From Hippophae tibetana (lineage: Eukaryota; Streptophyta; Magnoliopsida; Rosales; Elaeagnaceae): DNA of 64,000 nt. Every line of letters starts with the position of its first letter. The first letter of the stretch is position 1. Positions 1 to 12,500 of this stretch are shown one piece after another. Below the pieces are notes generated by a model that saw only the letters and a list, made by a program, of their open reading frames with translations, was not told where the DNA came from and made no database searches. Both the position numbers and the translations under genes were made by a program. The stretch covers positions 75,561,840-75,625,839 of the forward strand of contig CM072812.1 of NCBI GenBank assembly GCA_037013495.1, in the 5' to 3' direction.

Positions 1-130
1 GACAAGCATGCGCGGGAGTCAACGTGACATACACATGGGGTGCACAAGACATGTGTGGGTGTGTGATGGCTGCACATGGGACTCGGTGCATGCATGTGCT
101 AGCTATGCATGGGCGAGGACAATTGCTGGT
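1..130. other. GC- and TG-rich island of unknown origin
   Basis: This short stretch is rich in TGCATG, CATGGG and GTGTG words and contrasts sharply with the AT-rich DNA after it. A 62-codon reading frame crosses it but looks like no known protein. It may be the edge of an element that begins outside the window. Confidence 0.4.
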
Positions 131-229
131 TGGGTAGCTTTGTCCATTTTATCCATTTTTTTTACTTTTCATCATTTTTTCTCAATATATTTATGATGTA
201 TTGACTCCATTATTTTTATCTTTCTCTAG

Positions 230-1550
230 GTTAGAGGAATTTGTTTTGTGAACATTGATGATATTATTAAGTTTAGTTACTTCAACAAATAGTTTATCTC
301 TCTCTATTATATCATCTAGATAATCCTTGAATAGTTCATCATAATTTAATACTTTAAACTTAGACAATACGGGATAAGAGTTTACTCCTTCATTTTCTTC
401 ATCTTAGTTAAAGTTAAAGTCATTGTGGTATACTTTGATAGTTGTTGTGAAGGCACGATAATTATTGTCATCATCCTCTAAGTTACTAGCATTATCTTAC
501 TCACTTTATGTGTCACTAAGTGTAGCATTAAAGGTTTTTTCAAGTTTCTTTTTATTGTTCACACATTATGAAAAAATATGACCAAATTCCTCACAAGTAT
601 CGCATTGAGGACTAGTGGACTTAGTTTTCTTACCATCTGAGCTAGGAAGCTTGATTTCTCTTGTCTTATTGTATTTTGAACGACTAGATTGTCCCTTATT
701 AAATTGATTATTTTGTTAACCCTTATTTTTCAAGAAATTCTTTAATTTTCGTGCCAGCATTACTAGTGAATCATCATTCATAACCTCATCACTATTAGAG
801 ATGTCCTTTTTAGAGCTTTTGAATACGACATCCGTATTTTTCTTAGGTGGATCAAGAGTAAGCTCATATGTTTGGATTGACTCGAAAAGTACATCAATGT
901 TTAGTGCATCCGTATTCTTTCTTTCATCTATCTTTATAACTTTCATCTTGTAGTCCGCTGCTAGGGAGCTTAGTAGTTTGCGTACTTGTATAGGTTGTGG
1001 AATTTTCTCACCAAGGTTAGAAAAAGTATTGATGATATCACAAAAGCGAGCATAGAATTAACCAAAAGTTTAGTGTTACTCATTTTAATGGAATCAATTT
1101 GAGATGTTAGTAATCTCAATTTTGTTTGTTTCATTTGGAAATTTCTCTCATGAGTAAGAGTAAGTGCATTCCATGCATCTTTAGCAGTCTCATAATCGAA
1201 AATATGACAGATCTCATCCATCGACATTACACCAAAGATTAAGCTTATACCCTTTTGGTTTGCCCCATTAAAGGTGTGTTCTTTAGTAATATAGTATTTT
1301 CTTGGCATTATGGTTTTTACACTATCTTTCATTACCAAAGGTGGTTCCTAACCATCAAGAATAACATTTCAGACTTTTTCATCTTGTTTGAGAAATGCAT
1401 GTTATCAAGCCTTCAAATAAGGGAAATTATATCCATCAAAGAGTGAGGGTTTAACAAATGACCCACATTCTTTCATTTGGTCTATAAGTAAGAGTGTGTG
1501 TCTCTAGGGATTAAACTCACTAAGTGTGTCTAGTGTTGGCTATGATACTA
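230..1550 (-). mobile_element. Ty1/copia gag-region fossil
   Basis: Read on the minus strand, this is the 5' part of a copia-type LTR retrotransposon. A primer-binding-site-like sequence complementary to initiator tRNA-Met (close to TGGTATCAGAGCC) lies at about 1530-1548. It is followed by a gag stretch of the UBN2/DUF4219 type (about 1340-970, with a DYETAKDAWNAL-like core), a lysine- and aspartate-rich stretch (about 946-716) and a zinc-knuckle-like CX2CX4H remnant near 590-560. A coiled, charged tail continues to about 230. The fossil is old and broken in several places. No protease, integrase or reverse transcriptase belonging to it is seen in the window. Confidence 0.7.
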
Positions 1551-1560
1551 ATTAAAAGTT

Positions 1561-3440
1561 TATAATACGAACCTAGTGAACTTAGATGGGTGAATAGGTT
1601 ATTTTCAAATTTTATCGATTTATAAATTAATAACTTAAATAAAGTTGCCAGAAATGAAATCACGTATAAATATAAAGTATAAAATTTAAAGAATAACACA
1701 AGATATGTTTAGATGGAAATAACTTAGGCCACAACCATAACCTAAGAGGAAAGCCACTGGTCCACTAGACTACCTAACTTTCCATTATAAAAACTAAATA
1801 TTCAAATACAAACTCGGTCTTATGCTACCCTTTCTAGGATATTGCCCCCAATGTACCTTACTTATGAGTCCTTGTTCTATTTACACAATTTCAAGATTAA
1901 TATAAATAGTATTTAGAATAACATTCCAATAAGCCCCCCACCAATTAGACATATTCATGGAATAACTACAACTAGGGTTAGCAAAAAGAAAGCACAAATG
2001 TCTGTGTGTGTTTTTTATAACATATAGAATAATGAATCATCCTAACTAGATGATTCAAAGTATATATCAATTAATTTAAATCAATTAGCAAATACTAGAG
2101 TAAGTGGATTAAGTATAAGTTCAATAAAAATAACTTATTTAAAATTTAATAATTAAATCAAATAATCATAATCGCTCGTACAACTATTTGATTTAAATAT
2201 GCAAGATACTAATCGCATAATAAGCTATATAAATATTAAAAATGTAAAACAAATAGACTAATAAATATAAAAGTTTAGAAAAATAAATCTAATGATAAAT
2301 TAATCTTCAAATCAAATACCTTTATTGAATGATACTTATTACCAAAATCAATCGATGTAATATAAGTGCTCTAATTAACCCCTTATTACTTTTCAATTAA
2401 GTATTAATACAAGCTCTATAAATAAGGACCTTTTTTTCATCTGCATCTTCAGACTGAAGTGAAGAGTTATATCTTATTGCTTAGACCGAAAAGAAAGACT
2501 TATAATTGTCTTTTAAATCTCGATCTATAGTCGATAGTTTCTATTTATCAACCTTAGTTATAAGAAGTTTTTTTTTTTAGTTTTTGAATATGAGGTAATG
2601 GAGACTATTTAAGGTTTATGTTCTAGAGCAATTCGGGAAGATATATATAATCAGAAAGTCCAAAAAACGTGATTCAAGATTGGTAGAAGAAGAACTTGAT
2701 TATATATGAGTGATAATAGAAATTTGTTAATATCAAAACCCAAAGTCCATTAAAAAAATTAAGAATCCTAAGTAATTTCTTTTAGAACACATCTTATTGA
2801 AAACATTTAAGTACACTTAAGAAAAAACTAATTAGTAATTTCATAAATTGATTTGCGTTTAGATAAATATTTTAACAACAAAAATAATTAAAGTGTTGTG
2901 AACATGTGCTAATGAATGAATTTTTACAATCCTATATGTGATAATTCTAGTAGATATATCTAAAATACGATTATTTGAAATTTGAGTATTTCTTTGATTT
3001 TATTTTATAGGCTTGATATTCTTGAGAGACTTAATAATAAGCTTAAAGACAAGTTTATATACAAATAATTTTTCCACCAAAATAACCAACATCATAATCT
3101 TTACGATTGCATTTATATATTAGAGTTGATCTGTCTATTGATTTAAAAAAACATACTTTATTTGATGTTTTATTTTATTTTATTTAAACCTTTTACTTTT
3201 ATCAATTCTACATCCGTAGAGTCAAATTAAGTAATGATATATATAGTAAGTTATTATCTGTTAATTATTAATTGAATGTAAAGTTGGAGATGTGTGATAA
3301 TAAAGTGATTATGGTATTACTTACTAATAAATATCAATTAAATTGTATCATACAAATTGTTGAAAATAGTGTGAATTTAAATATAAAAAAATTGATGAGA
3401 AAAAATACTAAATTTTGTGATCGTTATTTGCATAATTGTG
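1561..3440. other. AT-rich non-coding DNA, possibly decayed LTR
   Basis: No gene or RNA is visible. The first few hundred bases follow directly on the primer-binding-site-like sequence of the copia fossil, so a decayed LTR is expected here, but no partner copy was found to prove it. The rest is low-complexity AT-rich sequence. Confidence 0.4.
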
Positions 3441-3465
3441 TGAACATTGCACATTTTTTTTCAAC

Positions 3466-3473
3466 TATAAATA
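3466..3473 (+). promoter_or_regulatory. TATA box candidate for the 59-codon reading frame
   Basis: TATAAATA lies 135 bases before the ATG at 3608. The stretch between them is C- and A-containing, like a plant 5' leader, with no upstream ATG that makes a long frame. It is a candidate from sequence and spacing only. Confidence 0.4.
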
Positions 3474-3607
3474 TTGGGCAATAACTCTCGGTTTTAAAAT
3501 ACAACTCAACAATTCAAAAATTGTTCTTGGTAACAAACCAAAAAATATATACAAAATTATTTTTTGAAGTTTTTCAAATAACATAAATATTTTAGAGGTG
3601 TAGTATT

Positions 3608-3787
3608 ATGAACTTTATCGGTGTAGTGAAGCTTCGAGACAGAAAAGATTATGGGATATTTTATCTTGAGGAGGATGAGATTGTGTTTACTTGCACAAAT
3701 TTAGACAAAGTCGCGAAACGTCTTAAAGAAAGCGACTTAGTCCACAACTTAACTAAACTCAAACAGTATATTTCAATATATCAGTAA
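3608..3787 (+). CDS. Hypothetical 59-residue protein
   Basis: A short intact reading frame runs from ATG at 3608 to TAA at 3785-3787. The predicted peptide begins MNFIGVVKLRDRKDYGIFYL and is rich in charged residues (EEDE near residue 21, KRLKESD near 38). It has one cysteine near residue 29 and no obvious signal peptide or membrane segment. I do not recognise the family. Its composition is far less AT-driven than the DNA around it, and it sits behind a TATA-like box and a plausible leader, which argues for a real or recently lost gene. It could also be a fragment of a larger gene or of an unrecognised mobile element. There are no neighbouring genes on either side for about 2.5 kb. Confidence 0.4.
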   Translation: MNFIGVVKLRDRKDYGIFYLEEDEIVFTCTNLDKVAKRLKESDLVHNLTKLKQYISIYQ

Positions 3788-3789
3788 TA

Positions 3790-5149
3790 TGTTTTTAATT
3801 TTTTTTTTTACATACTTGTTACAACACAAATTTATCTATATATTAAATTGTGATAAAAATATTTTTATACTAGTTGATTTTTTTTAAATCCCATATTAAT
3901 TTGATGTTGAAAGATTGACTTGTAATTGAAAGAAAAATATATTTTATCATTATTTTCTTGGAATTATAAAAAAAATCTTTTACTATTATAATTTATATAA
4001 TTCACACAATTCTTTATTTATCTATCAATTCTATAAATGGAGTTACATTTATTAACTTACAAAAAATGAATACATGTTAATAAGTAGGAAAATGGGTTAT
4101 TGGAAACATATTTTACGGTGAAACAAGAAATAATTATAAAAGTCCACACTTTTTTTTTTAAAAAGGCTAGCGATGATCACAGCTCATAAGTTAACAAATA
4201 TCTCATTTTTAATTGTTGGAGATTAGATTATTAATTTATTTTACTCGTAATTGTTGCTTTTTAATTGTACAAATAATGATAAAGTGGGTATTTATAAGTA
4301 TTGGCAAAAATGATAAATAATAATGCTATATATTGACAAAAGTAGATAAATCGATTAGTGTCTTAATATTTATAATAAAATTATAATTGAATGAATAAAA
4401 GATGTGATATCTATTTCGTACAGAAATTATCTTAAAAAGGAAAAAAAGGAAGTACTTTACTTAATACTTTAATAATTCTTACTATACATGTTTAAATAAC
4501 ACTAAATATAATTTTTTATAAAAAAATCAATAATTAATTATTATATTTATAATAAATTTTATTTATACTCATTATAAATTTTTATGAAAAAACTCTATCA
4601 TGATATTTATTTAAATTAAGTTATACATATTTTCATTTTAATTTTACCATATTAATTGTATTGTTTTTTTATTTCTTTATTGAATTTTTTTATATTCAAT
4701 TATCAATTTATTTGAAAATTATTTTAATATTTCTTATAAATAAATGTTTATAAATGTATGAATAATTATGTTATTTTAAAAAAATAAGTAAGTTCATGTT
4801 ATTTTTTAAAATTAAAATTAATTAATATTATCATTATTTATATTTTCAATCAATTTTTGTTCCTACTTTAAAAAATAATGATTTAACATTTTTTTTACTT
4901 TCATTAAAATTTTAAATAATACAAGCATATTTTATTTAACTTTTATTTTTAAAATTTTGTAGGAGTAAAAGAAATAAAACAATTTGATATAAGTTATTTT
5001 ACTATTTTTCACAAACATGACTTTGAAGTTCGAAACTTTTAACAAAAATATTACTATTTATTATGTACACAAGAGTAATAAACATTTACTCAACCACATA
5101 AAATTCAATTAAATATATAAAAAATTAATTTTTTTGCGTAAAAACAACA

Positions 5150-5189
<40 letters not shown>

Positions 5190-5935
5190 ATAAATATTGA
5201 GATGAATTGACGAATACAATTTTTTAAGCTTATAAGATAGCAAACAGTTTTTCTAAACGATTGTATTTTAATTCATTAATTATAGGGTAGGTAATATAAG
5301 TTTATCGTCTCTTTTAAGATGATCATTAAAATATATTTTAAAGATTTTGAACAAATTTTCAAGAAAAGAATTTATATTTTGTAAAAAAAAATTTCTTTTA
5401 TGAAAAATAATGAAAATAAGTATATAAAAATTATATTTTATTCACAATTATAATGTATTCCATCTTTTTATAACGAATAGCTTCAATGATATCATTTTTA
5501 TTTTTTTATTTACTTATTATTTTAAACCATATATTATTGATTTTTTTTAAAATAATTTTTAAAATATTGATTTTTATTATTTTGGTTAAAGAAGATAAAG
5601 TTTTTACAAAATGTTAATTTTATTTTAGAAAATTTGATCTTCTTTTTAATGGACTTCAATGACCCTTTTAAGAGATATAATAAACTTAATTATGTCAAGA
5701 AAAATAATTTAATCCACTTTAATATATTATTTTTTAAGTAGTCAATAATGATTACAAAATTGATTAAAAATAAAAAGTTTTATAATTTTATTATTTAGTC
5801 TTAAGTGTTAATTTTTTTCATAATCGACTAAATAACTATAAAAATAACAAAGATATTAAACTAAAGTGACATGACTAATGAACATTGTTTGCATTTTTTT
5901 AAAGTTAATCCTAACATTAGTCATAAAAAATTAAT
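3790..5935. other. AT-rich intergenic DNA
   Basis: No gene, RNA or recognisable element is visible. It consists of A/T homopolymer runs and low-complexity sequence. The only ordered feature is the TA microsatellite at 5153-5187. Confidence 0.6.
5153..5187. repeat. (TA)n microsatellite
   Basis: An almost pure run of about 17 TA dinucleotides. Confidence 0.95.
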
Positions 5936-5939
5936 TAAA

Positions 5940-6420
5940 TTCACACATAAGTCTACGAACTTTTAAAATGTAAAATTTGATTCTAAAACTTTTAAAACTT
6001 TATACATAAATATTAAAATTTTGATTCATAAATATGTATTTTAATAACTAAGTTAGTAAATATACGTAGAATTTTAAAAATTATGGAATAAAATTGTAAG
6101 ATTTAAAAATCTAAAAATCTATAGACTAAATTATAATATTTAAAAGATTAAAGTGTATAATTAATCTCAAAATTTTAAGTAAATTTATACATAGGTATCT
6201 AAATTTTTAAAATGGTTAATTTGAATTTCAAATGTTGAAAAATTTACACATATATCTTTAAGTCTAAGATTTATAAATATGTATTTTATTAATCAAATTA
6301 TGATCGATGTGTAAAATTTTTATTTAGGACTAAATTTTAGGATTTAAAAATTTAAAAATTTGTACAGAAAGTTTAAAAAATTTAAAGATAAAAATTTAGT
6401 AATTTATACTTAATTTAGTT
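5940..6420. repeat. Diverged tandem duplication of about 240 bp
   Basis: Two successive blocks (about 5940-6180 and 6180-6420) share the same order of motifs: TTYACACATA, then a run like ATAAATATGTATTTTA, then GGACTAAATT-like and ATTTAAAAATCTAAAAAT-like words, then a TTAATTTAGTT/TTAATCTCAAA end. They are clearly related but well diverged. The sequence resembles a dispersed AT-rich plant repeat. It lies immediately upstream of the U2AF65 promoter. Confidence 0.55.
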
Positions 6421-6501
6421 GAAATTTGGATTTGTTTTTATAAAATACAAAAATAAAGCGATTTCACACCGTCATACGTGTCATAACTCATAACTATCCA
6501 A

Positions 6502-6538
6502 TGTATAAAATGCAAAACCCCCAATTCACAAACCCTAG
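6502..6538 (+). promoter_or_regulatory. U2AF65 core promoter: TATA-like box and telo-box
   Basis: A CCAAT word and GTATAAAATG (near 6502-6511) precede AAACCCTAG at 6530-6538. The latter is a telo-box, known from plant promoters of growth and RNA-processing genes. The start codon follows about 60 bases later. The transcription start is inferred. Confidence 0.5.
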
Positions 6539-6599
6539 TCTTCTCCGATAAACGAACTTCAAGAGTAACTAATCGTGAAGTTTCTGGAAAACAACATAG

Positions 6600-9500
6600 A
6601 TGGAAGATTCCGAAGGACCATACGAAGGAAACGGGATGGGAGCTGTCAATTTCGGAGGCGGTGGTGTGTCTCCACAACCCCGTGATAGTCAACATGTAGG
6701 AGTCGACGATTTCGGCGATTCCAAATCTCAGGTAGATTTTCAGTAACCCACGAGCGAGATAAGACGATATCTTTTGATTTAGCTAGTTTTTCAAATTAGG
6801 TTGATTCGTGGGAATTTGGTAAATGTTATAGGTTTCAGTGAATTCAGACTTCAAATGGGTTTAGATTTTGTGTGAACCACGTATTCTTATTTGTGGTTTT
6901 AATTAAACTTTGGCTCCATAAACTAAGACTAAATAATTTACGAGTTGATTTTAGAGTGCTTAGTTGGAGCAGTATCGGTTTGGTAAAATGTAATTGTAGG
7001 GTTTACACCAACTCGACGTTGTTTATTTTGTTTCTTTAACTGTTCCTACGTTTTGTCCCCTTTCATTAAATTAAAGAATCCCAACGTTTCGTTGAAAGTT
7101 AAGAGTTTTTGACGAAACATTGCTCCTAAGAAATAAACTATTTTAGGCACTTAGATTGGGGAAATCTGGTTGGAGTAGGGAATTGATTTTTTTTTACGTC
7201 TAATGGATGTGCATTGTTCTTTGTTAGTTTAACAATATTTCTATAGTTGTAAACATTACCTTGCTTCGTTATATAGTTGATGGTATGCATTTATCTCTTT
7301 GATATTCAACTTTGTAAATCTTGTCGTATATCTTATTAGAGAGTTAGTAAATGAGCTCAAAACTGCTTGAGGGAAGAACCTCAAAGCAGAAATGAACACT
7401 TTGGTTCAATTCTAAGAAAATTTCATTAACGGAAAACTTGGAAATAAAGGAAAAATACAAAACTGATTAATCATCATCTCCTGAGCAATGTTGCTCACTA
7501 CTTCCTATAGCCAATTCAGTTAGACTAGACGACAGAAAGAAGCCAGCTTAAAAGTATAAAAACTGAAAAAAAGACCAAAAAGCCCTAAACATAGAAATAA
7601 AAGACAATAACAAGTATTAAAGGACAGAAAATAAACAGTATAAAAAATTAGAGAAAACACATAGAGTATGCTCCTGCATCATTGCAGAGAGGGAGGGAGG
7701 GAGGGAGAGTCTCTTCATTGTCTTCATCTGCAATATCTTCCCTGAGAACAATTCCATCATCTGGAGGATGATATTCATAGATATCTCTGCTATGTTGAAT
7801 GGTCCCAACTTTATGTCTTGTAGTTTTGAATAGGAACGAGCGGGAGTTTGACCCTTATTAACATGTGCCATAACTAAATCTCCAACAGAGAATTCTTTGT
7901 ACTTTCTCTTCTTATAAGCTTGCCTTTTATAGGCAGCCTTAGTAGCCTCTAGCTGTGCCCTAATGTCATGTAGAAACTGAACAGTTTTTTCATCTTTTTT
8001 GCAGTTAGTTGACTCTTGAAAAGAGACAAGGGGCATGGGTTAGTGACAAAATTAGGTGCTTTAGTGTAGACTACCATGAAATGAGTCTTCCTTATGCTTT
8101 TGTTAACCATGCTATTAAAAGAAAATTCAGCTTGAGCTAGGACCAAATTCCAATGCTTAGGCTTATCCCCACATATGCACTTGATCATGTTGCCTAATGT
8201 TTTGTTTACCACCTCAACTTGGCCATCTGTTTGGGGATGACAGGTAGTGCTAAATTAAGACTAGTTCCAAATCTCTTCCACAATTCTTTCCAAAAGTGGC
8301 TTGTGAGCTTGGGATCCCTATCAGATACTATAGATTTAGGTACCCTATGGAGCTTGACCACCTCCTTGAAAAACAACAATGTCACATAACTAGCATCTGC
8401 AGTGTTTTTACAGGCCACAAAGTGTTCCATTTTAGTAAATCTATCCCTACAACCATTACTGAATCCATGTGTCTAGGAGCTTTAGGAAGCCCAAGTATAA
8501 AATCCATACTTAAGTCCTCCTAAATGCTTTCAGGAACTGGCAATATTGAACACAAACTAGTATTCTGTGAAGTGCCTTTAGCAACTTGGCAAATAGGACA
8601 TGTTTGCACAAAACGAGCTGCTTCTTTTTCAAGCGAGGCCAACAATACCTTTCTTCTAAAAGAGCAAAAGCCTTGTCTCTACCAACATATGCAAAAATTC
8701 CATTAGCATGATGTTGCTTGATCAATTCTCTCAGTGAAGTTTTGGTAATACATAATATGTTATCCTTAAATAGGAAGCCATCCTGAACATGAAAATCTCC
8801 CTTGAAGTTCTTTTGGAGACAATAATTCCACATTTGTTGGAAATCTTCATCAGCTTCATAGAAGGTTTTGATTTCTTCAAAACTAGTAATTTCTGCCATT
8901 CCTCCTACTAAGGGCATCAACAACCACATTTTGCTTCCCAGACTTATGCTTAATTAAAAAAGTGAACCTTCGAAGGAATAGAGCTCATATGGAGTGCATA
9001 CGGCTCAAATTCTTTTGTGAATTGGGAAATTGTAAAGTTTGAGGATCACTATGTAGAAAAAAACCCCCCTAAATAAGATAACGTTCCCAGTGCTTGAATG
9101 CCCTAACCACAACATAAAATTCTTTTTCATACACTAACCATTTTCTCCTTGCTTCACTAAGCTTCTGACTTAAATATTCTATGACCCACCCTTCTTGCAT
9201 AAGAACTATTACAATTCTTGTACCATAAGCATCTGTTTCTACTTCAAAAACCTAGTCAAAGTTTGGAAGTGCAAGAACTGCTGCACTTGCCAACTTTTAT
9301 CTGTTCAAAGCTTTGCTGTTGATTAGGACCCCATGTGAACTTTCCTTGCTTCATGCAATCAGTAATGGGTGCAACAATAGCACTAAAATTCCTGAAGAAT
9401 CTCCTGTAGAATGTTGCAATCCCATGAAAATTTCTTATTTCATGTACATTAGCTGGAACAGGCCATTCTTGTACTACTTTCACCTTCCTTTGATCTACTG

Positions 9501-12500
9501 AAACTCTATCTAAAGTGATTACAAATCCTAGGAAGATTAAGCTGCTTGTCATAAACTTGCACTTTTGATATTCAAAAACAGTTTATTGGATCTCAATACC
9601 TCCAAAATTGCCCTCAAGTGTTTGAGATGGTCATCAATACACTTACTGTAAATCAAGATGTCACCATAGTACACAATTACAAATTGATTTGTAAATGGCT
9701 TAAGTACCTGATTGGTCAATCTCATGAAAGTGTTAGGAGCGTTACACAATCCAAATGGCATTACTTGCCACTTGTACAACCCTTCCCTTGTTTTGAAAGT
9801 CGTCTTCCACTCATCCCCCAGCTTAATTCTTAACTGGTGGTATCCACTCCGTAGATCCAGTTTTGAGAACAACCTTGCCCCCTCTAATTTATCTAACATA
9901 TCTTCCAATCTGGGAATCAGAAATCTGTACTTTATTGATAGCTTTGCGATGAGCTATCAATGCACATTCTGCAGTTTCCATCTTTTTGGGAACTAGGAGA
10001 GCTAGTATTGCACAAGGACTAAGGCTCTCTTTACACGTCTCTTCTTCAATAACTCTTCTACTATTCCTTGAAGCACTTCATGATCTTTAGGGCTCATTTG
10101 GTACTGACATAGATTAGGCAGTTTAGCACCTGGAACTAGATCAATTTGATGTTGGATATTCTTCATAGGAGGTATAGTTCATTGGACAATTCCTTCTATG
10201 AGACATCACTGAACTCTTGCAAGAGTTTGAACTAGAGGTGGTTGTCTGTTGTACAGTTTGTTAACTCCTTAATGATGAGAGCCAAAACTGATTGTTTCTT
10301 CTTGAGTTCTTGACGGATTTCAGATTCAGTCACATTCAGTAAAACTTGCTTACTAGTTGATGCAGTAATCACCAGTTTGGGTTGTTTGACTTGAGGCATT
10401 AAAACAATCTTCTTGTTGTGCAACACATAGGTGCAGGTATTATCTTGTCCTTTTGGGTGGTATTTCTGTCAAAACTGTCATGAGCTCCCGAGCAACACAT
10501 GTGGTAAGCATCCATGTCCACTATGTTATTACACTCTATCTCATTTGGTAGTACTTTCCAATTGAAAGAGAAACCAAGCATTTTTCAGTCACAGTAAACT
10601 CAAGACCTCTCTTAATCCAACCTACTTTGTAAGGATTTGGATGTTTCGAGGGTGCTAGTCCCATAGTCTTAATCAATTTCTTTGACGCAAGGTTTTCTGA
10701 ACCGCCACTGTCAACAATAATGTCACACCTTTTTGTTGATGGTGCAACTGGCCGGAAAATTACATGCCTCTGGCAGCTTCTGTTTTCTCTGGGAGTTAAC
10801 AGAATTCTCTGGACTGTTCCAGTGCATATCTCACCATTTTCTCCCTCAAAATTAATTTCATCAAAATCATCTTCATCCTCCAATTCTTCAAACTCATTCT
10901 CACATTCCTCCCTGCCTTCCACAATATTCAGAGTTTTTCTAAGTGGTCATTCATCAGACCTATGTCCAGGTTGATTGCACTTGAAGCCTTTCAGTATTCC
11001 TGTGTTCGCATAAGGATTGGGTTTTTGAGGAATTAGAGGTTTCTTTCCAGGATTCTTTGGAGGCTCAGTTGAATCAGGTTGTGTTTTATGGGAATTGGTT
11101 GGTGGATTTGGGGAAAAGTTAATAATATGGTTGTTTCTAAGGTGTAGGCTCATGGGGTGATTTCTTTGAGAAAGCAGTATGAGCAATTTTGTTAAACTGA
11201 GTTTCGAATCTAGTTTAGAGAGTTACAGTTTCAGGGAAACTTATAAATTTTTGTATGTCTACTTGGCCCCTTATGGGCTCCCTTAAACTAGTAATGAACC
11301 TCATAATTTCTCATGATTCACTTTCATTCAAATCATTACGAGCCCTAAGCTCTTGGAACTTATCCACATATTCAGCCACAGTTCTCAAACCTTGTTGACA
11401 ATGATGATATTGTTTGAACAAGGTTTGCTGATAATCGAAAGGTAAAAAGTGCAAACATTAACCTTCTTATCCAAGCCCATGAATTAATTGGCCATTTGCC
11501 ATACCTCCGTTTGGATTGAATGTGATCACACCAAGCCCTGGCCCCTCCCTTCAGCTTTCAAGTCACCAGCCTCACTTGTTTTTCCTATGGAATCTCCATG
11601 TATTCAAAAGAATTTTCGAAAGCCTTGACCCAGTCTAGGAATTCTGAAATGTTCATTTGTCTACCATAGTACATTATATAATTTTTAGTCCTGTAATTAG
11701 AACACTCAATAATCTAGTGAAAAAAGGAGCGGGTGTTTACCGAACAGGTTCTGTTTCTGATGGTGATAGTTATGATGGTAAGCTTGGGTAGGATGAGTTG
11801 GTTGTTGAGGTGAAGGTTAAACATCACAGGCTGAGTTGAAATGAGGTGGAGGCTTGTATGAATTAGTGGTCTCGAATGTGAGGATGGTTGATGAAGTTGA
11901 TTGTCAACAGTTAAAGGAAACTGTCGCGAGGAAGTGGGAATGTGAAATTGAGGGTTGACAGGTTGGTGTGACAATGGGTATTGGTGGTGGAGTGGCTTGG
12001 GTGGGGTAGTTCTGGTGGGTGTCACAAGGGGGTTGCAAGAGGACTGGGATTGTTGGGTGATGAATTTTGGTAGTGGGTTGGCTGTGATGGGTGTCGTGCT
12101 GGAGTTTTGCATGGGTTGGAGTCATGGGGTGGTGGGTTTCTCAGTTCAGTCTGAAACTGATTAAAAGCGTCTCATACTTTCCTAGTGAAAGAGTTGAACC
12201 GAGTTTCATGGCATCTCTCTTGTCACAAAGAAAATCAAGAAGAGTAGAACCAATAGACTTATCATTCTCCACATGAATAGCTTCATCGTCACCTCTTGCC
12301 ATGGCGGAAAACAGCTCAGGGAAAACTTGCTCTGATACTACTTTAGCGTAGTAGCTCAACATTGCTTGAGGGAAGAACCTCAAAGTACGACTTGGTTCGA
12401 TTTCAAGAAAATTTCATTGATGGAAAACATGGAATTAAAGGAAAAATACAAAACTGATTAATCATCTCCTGAGCAATATTGCTCCACTACCTTCTATACC

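Noticed and set aside
8-196. 62-codon frame with several Cys and Trp
   Set aside because: Comes from TG-rich simple words, has no family resemblance, and the window edge prevents judging it.
3272-3484. 70-codon plus-strand frame
   Set aside because: Its composition is AT-driven and it overlaps the TATA box of the better candidate at 3608-3787.
8296-12276. Plus-strand frames of 60-94 codons between 8.3 and 12.3 kb
   Set aside because: They are opposite-strand shadows of the gypsy fossil; none resembles a protein and none has splice signals joining it to U2AF65.
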